Part shown: in pieces, positions 49,809-60,097 of the stretch
Numbering within the stretch: position 1 is the stretch's first letter
How the letters are laid out: every line of letters starts with the position of its first letter
Assembly: GCA_027858965.1 (NCBI GenBank)
Contig: JAQIBS010000137.1
Span: forward strand, 62,001 to 126,000
From: Kiritimatiellia bacterium
GTDB taxonomy: Bacteria > Verrucomicrobiota > Kiritimatiellia > RFP12 > UBA1067
Reading direction: 5' to 3'
Length of the DNA stretch: 64,000 nt
Translations under genes and position numbers: made by a program
The notes under the pieces: model-generated
Databases searched by the model: none
Seen by the model: only the letters and a program-made list of their open reading frames with translations
What the model was told of the DNA's origin: nothing

Positions 49809-50354
49809 ATGGATGATGATAGTGAAAAAGTATTTCATAAAGAGCTGACTGCTGCGCAGAACGACCTGTTCCTTTATCTGTGTGCCTTGACAGGTAAGCC
49901 GGATGCGGCTCGTGACGTTCTGCAGGAGACAAACCTTGTGCTTTGTCGGGAGATGGATCGCTATGATCCGGAGCGCTATGATCCGGAGCGCCCTTTTCTT
50001 GTCTGGGCCCGGACGGTGGCCTACTATCAGGTGTTGACTTGGCGCAAAAAGCAGGTGCGGGACCGGCTGGTGTTTGATGATGGCCTTCTGGAGGATGTTG
50101 TCTCAACCCTGAAAGAGAATCCCTCGTATTCACATACCCAGTTGGATGCGTTGGAGCAGTGTCTGTCGAAACTGCCTGAACGGATGCGAAAACTGGTTGA
50201 GGCACGCTATAAGGAGAGACAGGCCGTAAATGAGCTGGCAGCCATCTCGGGTCGGGCTGCCAACGCGATATCCGCAAGCCTCTATCGGATCCGTCAGCTT
50301 CTGGGAGCGTGTATTGAAGAAAACCTGGGAGGTAATCTGTATGGGAATCGCTGA
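49809..50354 (+). CDS. ECF-type sigma-70 family sigma factor
   Basis: AAQNDLFLYLCALTGKPDAARDVLQETNLVLCREMDRYDPERYDPERPFLVWARTVAYYQVLTWRKKQ; QCLSKLPERMRKLVEARYKERQAVNELAAISGRAANAISASLYRIRQLL. ORF opens at 49755; MDDDSEKVF at 49809 is likely. Confidence 0.88.
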   Translation: MDDDSEKVFHKELTAAQNDLFLYLCALTGKPDAARDVLQETNLVLCREMDRYDPERYDPERPFLVWARTVAYYQVLTWRKKQVRDRLVFDDGLLEDVVSTLKENPSYSHTQLDALEQCLSKLPERMRKLVEARYKERQAVNELAAISGRAANAISASLYRIRQLLGACIEENLGGNLYGNR

Positions 50355-52905
50355 ACAGGAGACCCGTTTTACCTCACTGGTGATGGCTGTGGTTGAAGAG
50401 ACGGCAACAGCGGCAGATCTTGTCGAATTCCATGCCCTTCTGCATGAACATTCCGAATTTATATTCCAGTATCTGGAGCAGATGCGCATTCACGGAATGA
50501 TGTGTCGTTATGCTGAGGATGCACGTTCCGTTGGTGCTGAAAACAGGAAGACGCGGAAACGCGCGTTCTTGGATGGGTCATGGTGGAGAAGAATAGCGGC
50601 GGTTCTGGTGGCTTCCGCAGTGGTGGCTCTGGCCATGCACTTCAACCCTTTTCTGGAAAAAGCGGAACCCCTTGCTGTGGAAATTGAGAATGGTGATAAG
50701 GTTATGAGTGTGGCTGAACCTCAATCGTCAACTCTGATGTCAGAGAGCATACGTATTGATTTGTCAGATAATAAAGATGCCGATTCTTTGTCTCTTTCAT
50801 CTTCAGAGCAGGAGGAAAAGAGTGTTCCGGCTGCAGATATTCAAACGGATACAGACAACTCTGTGACACAAAGTGTGCCTCAGGTCAAGGAGCTTTCGGG
50901 GGAGCCGGTCTCTGTTGCTCTGGCGGGAGACTCCACGGTTACTGATGATTTTGGATGGGGAGGCGCTCTCAGTGATTTTCTTCCGGCAGGTGTGAGCGTC
51001 AATAACAGAGCTATCGGTGGGTACAGCACTAAGAGTTTCATCGATCAGGGGTATTGGGACTCCACCGTTGACCTTGATTGCGATTACGTTTTTATTCAGT
51101 TCGGACATAACGACCAGAAGCTTAACGATACAATCCGGGGAACTTATCCCGCTGAAAGCCGGCCATTAGGGATAAACGATCGTTCTTACGACCTGTTTAG
51201 GGCAAATCTAACGAAGATGGTGGATGATGTGCGCGCGGAGGGTGGTGTGCCCGTTCTGATCACACCGTTGGCCCGGAGGGGACGCGTTGCCGATATCAAC
51301 GGAGTTCTGCAGTTTCAGAATGACGTGGTGGCAACGGACAACGCTGATCTCCTGGGCAACTGCTACTCACTGCTTGACTATGCCGATGCGGCTAAAGCTG
51401 TGGCAGAGCTGAAAAGAGTTCCTCTTATCGATTTGAACCAGTTGAGTCTGGATCTCTATAACCGGATGCTTGCTGATGGGGAGGATATCACAGCATTAGG
51501 ACCGGATGGCGATAACACTCACCTCAACACCATTGGAGCAATGGCTATAGCCAAATTGATAGCCGATGCAATCCCTGAAGTACTTCCTGACAGCCCACTA
51601 TGGCCACCACCGCCGGTTATTGATAATTATTTGCTGATTTTTACAAATGAGCTTGATTCGGCCTCGGACTACGGTTCACTCACTGTATTACCTAATGCTA
51701 CAGCGGATAACCCCTGCGGAAACACCTCCGACCTAGATGAAAAACCAAAAGCAGTTCAGGTTCAAACGCTGATTACAAGTGCGGGTGCTGCGAGTGTCAG
51801 TTTTATGTCGGCGGCTGTTTGCAACCCCTCTATACTGCATGGCATAGGCACCATTAACTGGTCAACCGAGATCAGAAAAGCTCCTGACGGTTACAATGAC
51901 ACGCCTCTCTGCCCGGCCCTGTGGCAGAGAGGCAAATTATATGTATATGTCGGAGGTAACATCATCGGTGGCGATTTGGCCCCGAATGTTTTTAGGGAAA
52001 CTACCGAAACCTATTCACAGGTTAAACTAGAGGGAGCTGAAGCCTGTCATTTTGAGAGTTATGATCTGAATTCCGCTTCTGTACAACCGCCCCTGACAAA
52101 CAGTGGCGATCACCCGGATTTCTCCAACAATGGAGACTCCATCACTTTTGGATATATTGCCAGCGCGGGAACCGGCAGCACAGGCTATGAGCGCCGAACA
52201 GCAATCAGAAAGAGCCGGATAACCGTAGCTAAATACTCTCCTCTGCGCATAACCACCCATTATGGCCATGGAGCGGATGCGGGAACCGACGAGTACAACA
52301 AAACAACCAATCTGGGTGACAGTGTCGTTCTGACTGCGCGTTGGAGCCCTAACACCAATCCTGCTTTCAACCGCCATGAGCAGATTGTCTTGCGCTTTGA
52401 TCTATCCGACATCGCCGACTTCACAATTATTGATGCCTCTTTGAATTTGGTCAAATACCGCGATCACGAGACGGGTGTTCAAATGGATCTTTATGGCATC
52501 ATCGATGGCAAACCGGGTGATGCACTGGAGGACTGGTCCGAAGGAACGCTGACTTATGCCAATGCGCCGTGGCTGAATCAAGACAACTCTTTTGACAACA
52601 CAGACCTGAAAACGGAGTCGATAGTTAAACTTGACGAAAATTTCCCCACTGTGGGAGATTCAGGAGATACAATGTCCTCCCAAACTATGGATCTGCTTGA
52701 TTTTATCAGGAGTGACAAAAACCAGCTGGTCACATTTATTCTGACGCGAGAAGATATGATCGAGTCGGCGCAGGAAAAGTTTGCGTCAAAAGAGACAACG
52801 CAATTAGAGGATGGAGGCGGAACAGGGCGTGCGGGAGATTTCGCCCCGAGTCTGATTCTCAATCTGAAATTCTCACCTGACGGCACAATTTTCATTATAA
52901 AGTAA
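50341..52905 (+). CDS. Anti-sigma/FecR-like N-terminus with TM segment fused to CE12-like SGNH esterase and DNRLRE/CBM96 domain
   Basis: MGIAEQETRFTSLVMAVVEETATAADLVEFHALLHEHSEF; TM RRIAAVLVASAVVALAMHF; SVALAGDSTVTDDFGWGGALSDFL...VFIQFGHNDQK...GDNTHLNTIGAMAIAKLIADAI; CBM96-like LRFDLSDIADFTIIDASLNLVKYRD; ends DGTIFIIK. ATG overlaps the sigma gene. Confidence 0.8.
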   Translation: MGIAEQETRFTSLVMAVVEETATAADLVEFHALLHEHSEFIFQYLEQMRIHGMMCRYAEDARSVGAENRKTRKRAFLDGSWWRRIAAVLVASAVVALAMHFNPFLEKAEPLAVEIENGDKVMSVAEPQSSTLMSESIRIDLSDNKDADSLSLSSSEQEEKSVPAADIQTDTDNSVTQSVPQVKELSGEPVSVALAGDSTVTDDFGWGGALSDFLPAGVSVNNRAIGGYSTKSFIDQGYWDSTVDLDCDYVFIQFGHNDQKLNDTIRGTYPAESRPLGINDRSYDLFRANLTKMVDDVRAEGGVPVLITPLARRGRVADINGVLQFQNDVVATDNADLLGNCYSLLDYADAAKAVAELKRVPLIDLNQLSLDLYNRMLADGEDITALGPDGDNTHLNTIGAMAIAKLIADAIPEVLPDSPLWPPPPVIDNYLLIFTNELDSASDYGSLTVLPNATADNPCGNTSDLDEKPKAVQVQTLITSAGAASVSFMSAAVCNPSILHGIGTINWSTEIRKAPDGYNDTPLCPALWQRGKLYVYVGGNIIGGDLAPNVFRETTETYSQVKLEGAEACHFESYDLNSASVQPPLTNSGDHPDFSNNGDSITFGYIASAGTGSTGYERRTAIRKSRITVAKYSPLRITTHYGHGADAGTDEYNKTTNLGDSVVLTARWSPNTNPAFNRHEQIVLRFDLSDIADFTIIDASLNLVKYRDHETGVQMDLYGIIDGKPGDALEDWSEGTLTYANAPWLNQDNSFDNTDLKTESIVKLDENFPTVGDSGDTMSSQTMDLLDFIRSDKNQLVTFILTREDMIESAQEKFASKETTQLEDGGGTGRAGDFAPSLILNLKFSPDGTIFIIK

Positions 52906-52927
52906 GAAACAAAAAGGAGTAAAAACC

Positions 52928-54250
52928 ATGAAACAAACAATAAGAACAAGCTGGATTGCGACAGTATTACTGACCCTCTCAGCATATGGTGGCACAGCGC
53001 TAACCTTCACTAACGAACTGGATTATGCCGCAGATTATGGTCCGATTACCGTACTGCCTGGAGCAACTGCATCAAATCCCAGCTTTGGTACCTCCGATAT
53101 AGGTGGAACCCCGAATGAGATTCAAATTCGAACGATAATCACAAGTGCTGGTGTCGCATATTTCAGTTTTGAGTCGGCCGCCACCTGCGACCCTGTAAAT
53201 TTCGGTGGAATCAGCACGGTTGACTGGTCAACCGATATAAAGAAGGATGGTTCTTATGCAGGTGATGTCATTCTTGTCCCTGCTCTCTGGCAGAATGAAA
53301 CTCTTTACATGTATATCGGTAATGAAGTCGTTGGCGGTGAAAGCACTGATTTTTTCAGAAACACGGCCACAACCTATTTAACCACAGCGATAATGGACGC
53401 CAAATCCTCCGATTTCGAGAAATATGATTTAACGAATGTTTTCTCGACACATAGTGGTGATAATCCTGATTTTTCCGACAAAGGCTCAGCCATTACCTTA
53501 GGATACATAACTTCAGTAGGGACAGGCGGCAGCGCAGGAGTTGACAGACGTTCTAAGATTACAAATGGAAAAATAACTATCAATGATTTCTATCCGCTCA
53601 ATATCTCAACTGGCTTTGGCAATGGGGCGGACGCTCAGACTGAGGAATATGTCAAAGATGCTAATTATGGATCTTCCGTCTCATTGGGTGCAAGGTGGGC
53701 TCCAACCACCCCTCGTCAATCGCATATTGTCTTGCGCTTTGATCTGTCCCAGGCCAATAAAGCCACCATTACCAATGCGTCGCTGAATCTGATTAAGTAT
53801 CGTGATGATTCTCAAGGGCACATGGATCTCTATGGCGTTATCAATGGCCAACCAGGCGATGCATTGCAAGACTGGTCCGAAGAAACCTTGACATATAACA
53901 ATGCACCGTGGTTAGAGCAGGATACATCAGTGCCATATGACGACACGGATCTGATTACTTCATCAGTGGTTGAAATTGACGAAGCTTTTCCGACGACGGG
54001 AGTCGAAGGCGATATTAAATCGTCTCAATCTGAGGATCTGCTAACCTTTATCCAAAGCGATACAAACGGACTTGTTACCTTTATTTTAACTCGAGAAGAT
54101 ACGATCGAGAACGGCGTAGAAGTGTTCGCATCAAAAGAGGCGATGGGATTGGAGAGCGACGCAGGAACCGATCCTGAGGGCACCTTTGCACCAAAACTTG
54201 TTCTCGGCCTGAAGTTCGTCGTCAAAGGAACGATAATTTTAATTGAGTGA
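52928..54250 (+). CDS. Secreted DNRLRE/CBM96-type protein, paralog of the C-terminal half of the preceding gene
   Basis: LTFTNELDYAADYGPITVLPGATASNP parallels LIFTNELDSASDYGSLTVLPNATADNP; ends KGTIILIE. Confidence 0.8.
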   Translation: MKQTIRTSWIATVLLTLSAYGGTALTFTNELDYAADYGPITVLPGATASNPSFGTSDIGGTPNEIQIRTIITSAGVAYFSFESAATCDPVNFGGISTVDWSTDIKKDGSYAGDVILVPALWQNETLYMYIGNEVVGGESTDFFRNTATTYLTTAIMDAKSSDFEKYDLTNVFSTHSGDNPDFSDKGSAITLGYITSVGTGGSAGVDRRSKITNGKITINDFYPLNISTGFGNGADAQTEEYVKDANYGSSVSLGARWAPTTPRQSHIVLRFDLSQANKATITNASLNLIKYRDDSQGHMDLYGVINGQPGDALQDWSEETLTYNNAPWLEQDTSVPYDDTDLITSSVVEIDEAFPTTGVEGDIKSSQSEDLLTFIQSDTNGLVTFILTREDTIENGVEVFASKEAMGLESDAGTDPEGTFAPKLVLGLKFVVKGTIILIE

Positions 54251-54281
54251 AACCGGCGGTACCTTCTTCTTGTCTTCACAA

Positions 54282-54321
54282 AACGCCGCAGCTTTTTTAT
54301 CTAAAGCTGCGGCGTTATTTT
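54282..54321 (+). terminator. Rho-independent terminator
   Basis: AACGCCGCAGCTTT-tttatct-AAAGCTGCGGCGTT followed by ATTTTT. Confidence 0.9.
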
Positions 54322-54460
54322 TGAAAACTATTTTGAGGGTTGACATTTTTCACACACCATAGCATAGTAAATACCAAACATGTGTACTGGCCAGGTTGTC
54401 GGTCAACCCTCTAGGATGAAAATGTAATTTAAACAGAATTTATCATGTGTATTCACCGTA

Positions 54461-54781
54461 TTGGGAATCCTTTCTCTAGTCTATACCGCAGATGCCGGTT
54501 TGATCTACTATGATGGACAGGAAAGCGGCAGTGCCTACTCAAGCACAACCTATGATTCCACAGGGCTGATACACCATGGCCAACGGTGTTTCACTCCCTG
54601 TAACCGGTGGCAAAAGGACAGCCCCCGGTGTCGATATATTAGATCCGGACACCCTCTCTCTGGGGGACGGCCCGGGCTCCGTCTGGGATCAGAAAGGGCT
54701 TTACGACAGTGCGTCGGGACTGATCGGCGGCGGCACTGTGATTACCATCCGATAAAGCTGGTTGGTGCTAGATCTGCATGA
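54461..54781 (+). pseudogene. Possible remnant of a LamG-type secreted protein
   Basis: Signal-peptide-like LSLVYTADAGLIYYDGQESG, then low-quality translation with no recognisable domain. Confidence 0.35.
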
Positions 54782-54925
54782 GTCAACAACGCTTCGCGGT
54801 TCATAGAAGAGAATGTGGAGAATTTTGTGGGTAGACCGTCTGAGCTCATGGAACTCGGCTACAGAAAAAAGGCTTGCAATGCTGTAAATGCTGTAGGTGA
54901 GGTCCGTGACCTCGCTGAGATGTCG

Positions 54926-57031
54926 CTAATGGTTTCGCGCTACCCATCTTGATGCGCCGGATTTCAGGATGAATCCGTCGGGCATGGAGTAATCCTCAGG
55001 GCTGAAATTGACGGTCACGCGAATGCCATTGGCAAAGGATGTCTGCTGCACGGCCCGGTCGGCAGTCAGAATCCGGTGATCGATCATTTCTGCCTGAGCC
55101 GTGAGTTTTGAAACAGGTTCAGCGACACGGTAACTGGCAAATATCCGTTCGCGGAACTCAGCCCAGTTGTCCGGTGTCACAACGTACATGGGCGGTACAC
55201 CATATAGCGCATTGAACAGGTCCCGCTTGCCCCAGAGCGCTGGCAGTTTGTTGTTGTAATCACCCCAATACCAGTACGACACGATGCAGTCATGGTAGAC
55301 GAGTTGAAACAACGGCAATCGGTATGATTCGCCAGTTTGGTATTTGGCGACTTTTGCGGGAACCTTGTCCCAGATTCGGGTCATGTTGCGTCCCGCATCG
55401 GGAACCCGGCAGACAATCAGACTGAGCATGCCCTCAAAATAATCGCACATCGGCACGAACGCTTCGTGACCTGTCTCGGAACCGAATACCAGATTGAACT
55501 CTTTCGCTGGCAAAGCCAGCAGATCCGCCTTGAATGCACGACTCTCCGAGCGTGTGGTCGGGTGCGACGGGGACCAGCACTCCGACCAGGACGAGCATGC
55601 GGTGACGTCGATAAAGCGACAGCTATACGGCTTGGTTTTCAGCTCTTCCGCAATCCGTTTCCGTGCGTAGGGAATTGCCTGACGATCACAAAGCTGAGTG
55701 CAGCTGATCCAGGAGCTGGTTTTTCCATTGATGAGGGTTGGTTTTTTCAGCGGGACCTTCCAGCCAAGGGCAGGTTTTCCATTGCGGTCGATCCGCAAGT
55801 CCTGCGGAAAAGCTTCCTTCGGCCACTCGTTTTTGATGGCGGTCAGATTGTCGTACTGCTCTGGATCCATCACATCCTGATAGATGTCATACCTGCTGGA
55901 CAAGGTTCCATCAATCGCATTGATCTCTTTCAAGTGCGCCGCATCCGCACCCGCGCCGATCAGCAACCGATCCATGCCGTTGGTGCGCATGTCCCGGTAG
56001 ATCGCCAACTGGGAGTCCATGAACTGCTGCGTCGCAGGCGACGGCCGATAGTTTCCGGTGGCTTCATCGTATATGTTCTGATGCTTGCCGAGAAACTCAC
56101 CGGAGAACACCCAGATATTCGCCGCGCCGAAAAGCTTTTTGAGACGTTTGCTCCTGGCCGGATTCTGCTTGAGCTTTTCAGCGAAGGGCACGACAAGGCC
56201 CAGCTTCTGCGCATGGCGGCGGTAACGCTTGCAGATTGCCACGTGTCCTCCGCCGTCAAAAAATACGAAACGGACCCGCCGGGCATAGCCGAACCGGCCA
56301 CGGTCCGCGCCCCACACCTGACGGACAGTCAGCAGTTTGCCACCTGCCGTTGTTCCTGCGCGACCGGTCGTCATATCTCCCTTCACTCGCAGCAAGTCGA
56401 TGCCGGAGTTATCCGGCGTTTCATTAATCGCCATGTATGCTGCATTACCGCTTGCTTCTCCAGAGGGCATGATCTTATCTTCCATGGCTGCAAAAAATGC
56501 CATTGTGATGCCGTGGCCACTGTAATACTTGCGTAATCCCAAGGGAGGGTCTGAGACCTCTGCCGGGTAGGAGATGCCTTCACCGACCGGAACGATGACC
56601 CTGTCGCCCGGTGCGGACTCGAAGGCGGCGGGAAAAAAGATCGGTGTGCGGATCTCATTCTCGGCTGGCCCGAGAAGGTCGACGGTGAACTCCGGTGTGT
56701 CCTGTTCAAGGGTGATCACCGTGCGGTACCCTTGCGGGTGCTGAGGGAGAAGCAGATTGAATGAGGCGGAATTTTTTGACAGTTTGAACCCCGATGTTTT
56801 GATTCCGGAACTTGCCTGTTTCCAGGTGCGCATGGTGCGTTTGTCAAGCACATCGAAACGCGCGCCGGTTCCCGGATGTGCATCCGTAGCGAACGAAATT
56901 CGCAGATACTCGTTTTCCAGAACAGCTGGGGAAGAGTGACTGGCCTGTTCCTGCCCCAGAACCATGGAGCACAATACCAGCATGCTGTTGGCGAGCACAG
57001 CGGTTTTGGAAATTACCTGTTTCATACGCAA
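54926..57031 (-). CDS. Secreted glycoside-hydrolase-like protein, family unassigned
   Basis: 701 aa; signal peptide; VLENEYLRISFATDAHPGTGARFDVLDKRTMRTW beta-sandwich-like N-terminus; C-terminal part with ETGHEAFVPMCDYFEGM and LVYHDCIVSYWYWGDY. Confidence 0.55.
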   Translation of the reverse strand: MRMKQVISKTAVLANSMLVLCSMVLGQEQASHSSPAVLENEYLRISFATDAHPGTGARFDVLDKRTMRTWKQASSGIKTSGFKLSKNSASFNLLLPQHPQGYRTVITLEQDTPEFTVDLLGPAENEIRTPIFFPAAFESAPGDRVIVPVGEGISYPAEVSDPPLGLRKYYSGHGITMAFFAAMEDKIMPSGEASGNAAYMAINETPDNSGIDLLRVKGDMTTGRAGTTAGGKLLTVRQVWGADRGRFGYARRVRFVFFDGGGHVAICKRYRRHAQKLGLVVPFAEKLKQNPARSKRLKKLFGAANIWVFSGEFLGKHQNIYDEATGNYRPSPATQQFMDSQLAIYRDMRTNGMDRLLIGAGADAAHLKEINAIDGTLSSRYDIYQDVMDPEQYDNLTAIKNEWPKEAFPQDLRIDRNGKPALGWKVPLKKPTLINGKTSSWISCTQLCDRQAIPYARKRIAEELKTKPYSCRFIDVTACSSWSECWSPSHPTTRSESRAFKADLLALPAKEFNLVFGSETGHEAFVPMCDYFEGMLSLIVCRVPDAGRNMTRIWDKVPAKVAKYQTGESYRLPLFQLVYHDCIVSYWYWGDYNNKLPALWGKRDLFNALYGVPPMYVVTPDNWAEFRERIFASYRVAEPVSKLTAQAEMIDHRILTADRAVQQTSFANGIRVTVNFSPEDYSMPDGFILKSGASRWVARNH

Positions 57032-57123
57032 ATCACCCTTTCAGGTTTGTTTGATTGCTGAATCATCTCAACGAAACGGCAATGCGCCCTCAGAAGGAGG
57101 TGTGGCAAGTTATTGATTTCGGC

Positions 57124-58725
57124 TCACAAAATACTGATAATAGTACCTGTTTCCCTTACAGACACTACGGCAAACCAGCCGATATAGCCATCAGCAGCAA
57201 TCGGTGCCAACGGAGCAGAGGTGCTGACCGCCTCTGAAAGACCGTCTGTTGTGCCGACCACAGACCACGTGCCGGTGGCGTTACGACGGTAAAGCCGGAT
57301 TTCATCTGAGGACAACACAGAACGACGGTCGTGCCGAATACGCAGGCTCACTGTTCCGAATGAGGTGGTCATGGGGAGCTTCCATACACCCAGAACCTGA
57401 TAGCCTGAATTTGAGGGAAGCCCTGCCGGTATATCTTCGCGATCAGTCGCGTAGAGTTCCCCGCGCAGGTAGTCAGTACCTGTGGTATCGGTGAATGAGA
57501 GATGGATGCTGTTCACCAAGTCGTTCTCTGCTTCATCAGGGCCATCTCCCTGGCCACGTTCGAGGGCAGAGGTGGCGCTGATATAGGCCCGTGGGTAACG
57601 TAAGCGCCCTTTGTTCACCGCATACCAGCCGTTCGTGCCTTCGGTGCCATTGGCAATTGAGTTTTCCGCCTTGTAAAAATCGGTCATATTCAGGTCGCGT
57701 GGTGTGCCCTCTCCGTCTGCGACGATAAGCCCGTTATTGTGAACATAGTTGGGAGCAGCGAGAGAAACGATATCAAAGTCACCCCATCCCTGCAGGAGGC
57801 CTATGCCCGCCGCTTCCCCGCGAATCACCAGAGTCGATTGATTGTACATCTTGACCGTGCCGCTGCGACACTGCATCTCTCCGCAGCCACTGGCTCCGAC
57901 CGTCAGGTGGGAGCCGTTCCCTAGTCCAGATCCGATTGACACTGTGCCGCCTGCGTTGGTATAAACCCCGCAAGCCCCGCTTTCAAGACCGATTGTCAGA
58001 AAACCGTATAATTTAAGCGTTCCACCCTCTTGAGAGACCATCCCGGTGCCGGACTCTCCAATCCGCAGATCGCCGGTGCCAGCTCCGCTACTATTTTCGT
58101 ACAGAGTCAGCGTGGTATTATCCAGATGAAACGAACCCTGCGTCCCTGCCCCGATGCCAATTCTAGCAATGCCAAAAACTGCAGCAGCACTGTCGGTCCA
58201 GGACACCGATCCACTGGCCCCGTTGGTAACACCAACCATTATTGAGCCCCACGTCACTGAGACTCCATTGCTCATGAGCATTGTGCCTTGAGCATCAGCG
58301 CTGTCATTACCGACCCGGATATCTCCGTTCCCGCCTGAACTGCTGCCGACCACGACTCTTCCGCCATCGACCAGTAACTTGCCACGTGCTTTGTCACCCA
58401 CATTCAAGTACGCTGAATTAGTCATGGCTCCCGCGAGTCGCACCGAGGCATAATAATCCTTGTCTGGCACAATCCCCTCGCCCAGGGCGATCCCGTTAAC
58501 GAGAACGGCCTCGCCAGTCTCGATACGTACAGGAGAGGACTCATACGTTCGCGTGATTCCAACGGAGGATCCCGCTGTCGGCAGTGATCCCCCGGTCCAG
58601 TTCGCAGGCGTGTGCCAATACTCATCCGCAGGAGGATCCACAAACCATATATCCGATGCGAACAGCGTCAGCGGCAGAATGAAGCTGATCAGGGTCAATA
58701 CGGTTATAAACAATTTATTTTTCAT
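57124..58725 (-). CDS. Secreted Gly-rich beta-helix/autotransporter-passenger-like protein
   Basis: 533 aa; repeated LRIGESGTGMVSQEGGTLKLYGFLTIG / LNVGDKARGKLLVDGGRVVVG motifs; ends ETGTIISIL. Confidence 0.65.
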   Translation of the reverse strand: MKNKLFITVLTLISFILPLTLFASDIWFVDPPADEYWHTPANWTGGSLPTAGSSVGITRTYESSPVRIETGEAVLVNGIALGEGIVPDKDYYASVRLAGAMTNSAYLNVGDKARGKLLVDGGRVVVGSSSGGNGDIRVGNDSADAQGTMLMSNGVSVTWGSIMVGVTNGASGSVSWTDSAAAVFGIARIGIGAGTQGSFHLDNTTLTLYENSSGAGTGDLRIGESGTGMVSQEGGTLKLYGFLTIGLESGACGVYTNAGGTVSIGSGLGNGSHLTVGASGCGEMQCRSGTVKMYNQSTLVIRGEAAGIGLLQGWGDFDIVSLAAPNYVHNNGLIVADGEGTPRDLNMTDFYKAENSIANGTEGTNGWYAVNKGRLRYPRAYISATSALERGQGDGPDEAENDLVNSIHLSFTDTTGTDYLRGELYATDREDIPAGLPSNSGYQVLGVWKLPMTTSFGTVSLRIRHDRRSVLSSDEIRLYRRNATGTWSVVGTTDGLSEAVSTSAPLAPIAADGYIGWFAVVSVRETGTIISIL

Positions 58726-58873
58726 CTTTCAATTTCCTTTATTTGATACCAATTTCAAGTAACACCCTGATCATACAATCAAATCGATTATTCCAGAAGC
58801 CCAGTTTTGCGTCTTTTATTCATCATAATAACGAACAATCTTCTAGCAGTCACCATAAGCATTATGTTATAAA

Positions 58874-60097
58874 GTGGTTATGAATCAGATACGCACCCGC
58901 ATGCATCATGTTGCGCTTTTGCTGCCACCAACCTCCATTAAGGCGTGCCGCGAGCTTCTACGTGGAGTGCTACGCTTTGCTCATCTGCACGGGCCGTGGA
59001 CGGTACACATGATTGACAAGGGAGTTCGCGCGAGTCAAAGACAACCGTTTGATCCGGTCACCTGGGAGTGTACGGGCATGATTGTCAACGTGCGCGACCG
59101 TAAGAATGCAGACCGGCTGTTGGCCACGGGAATTCCTGCAATCCTCCTCAATGTGCCTGACGACTGTCTGAAAAGCAGTCACCCGTACAGCCGGATGTGC
59201 CGCCTGCAATGTGAAAACAAGCAGATCGGTATTAAAGCGGCTGAATATTTTCTCGACCGGAAGTTCTGCAACTTTGCATTTGTCGGCACCCCGGACAATG
59301 CCATGTGGTCTGAGGTACGCATGGAGGCAATCTGTGACCGGCTGGGTCAATCAGGATACGCCTGCCATGTGTATCCGCGTCTATCGGCGGGCAAACAGCA
59401 AAGCTTGGCAAAGGAGCAGGAGAGACTAATCGCATGGCTGATAGCATTGCCCAAGCCCATTGCACTGTTTGCCGCCAACGACGAACGGGGTTGTCAGGTT
59501 CTCGATGCTTGCTTGCGGGCCGGTATGGATGTGCCGCAGCAGATAGCGGTGTTGGGCGTGGACAACGACGAGTTGGTTTGCGAGACCGCTCATCCCCCGA
59601 TGTCCAGTATCCAGATGAGTCCTGAGCATGCTGGTTTCGAGGCGGCTAGTACACTTGATCAATTGATGCGAAACATGTCTAAAGGCACGTGCAGCCACCC
59701 GAAGGTGATCAGTTATGGCTTTTCGCAGCTGGTAACGCGTCGTTCGACGCAAGTCAGCCAGGTGGATGATCCCCTCGTAGCGCGTGCAGAGGAGTACATC
59801 CATATCAACGCCGGTATTGGCATAACAGTGGAGGTTCTTGCAAAAAAACTGTTGGTGTCCCGGCGCTGGCTTGAGAAACGCTATAAGACTGTGATGGGGC
59901 GCACGCTCTATACCGGAATTATGTGCGCTCGACTCGCGCGCGTGCAGGCACTGTTGCTCGAGACCTCGATGACCGTCGAGTCAATCGCCTTTGAATGCGG
60001 GTTCTCCAGCGTCAGCCACATGGGAACCCATTTCCGCCGTCATTTTAATACAACCCCCTCAGCTTTCCGTCGCCAGATAAGAAATAACTGCAACTGA
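58874..60097 (+). CDS. XylR-like transcriptional regulator (LacI-type sensor plus AraC HTH)
   Basis: HHVALLLPPTSIKACRELLRGVLRFAHLHGPW; QQIAVLGVDNDELVCETAHPPMSSI; C-terminal AraC HTH; paralog of the ORF at 24133. Confidence 0.92.
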   Translation: MVMNQIRTRMHHVALLLPPTSIKACRELLRGVLRFAHLHGPWTVHMIDKGVRASQRQPFDPVTWECTGMIVNVRDRKNADRLLATGIPAILLNVPDDCLKSSHPYSRMCRLQCENKQIGIKAAEYFLDRKFCNFAFVGTPDNAMWSEVRMEAICDRLGQSGYACHVYPRLSAGKQQSLAKEQERLIAWLIALPKPIALFAANDERGCQVLDACLRAGMDVPQQIAVLGVDNDELVCETAHPPMSSIQMSPEHAGFEAASTLDQLMRNMSKGTCSHPKVISYGFSQLVTRRSTQVSQVDDPLVARAEEYIHINAGIGITVEVLAKKLLVSRRWLEKRYKTVMGRTLYTGIMCARLARVQALLLETSMTVESIAFECGFSSVSHMGTHFRRHFNTTPSAFRRQIRNNCN

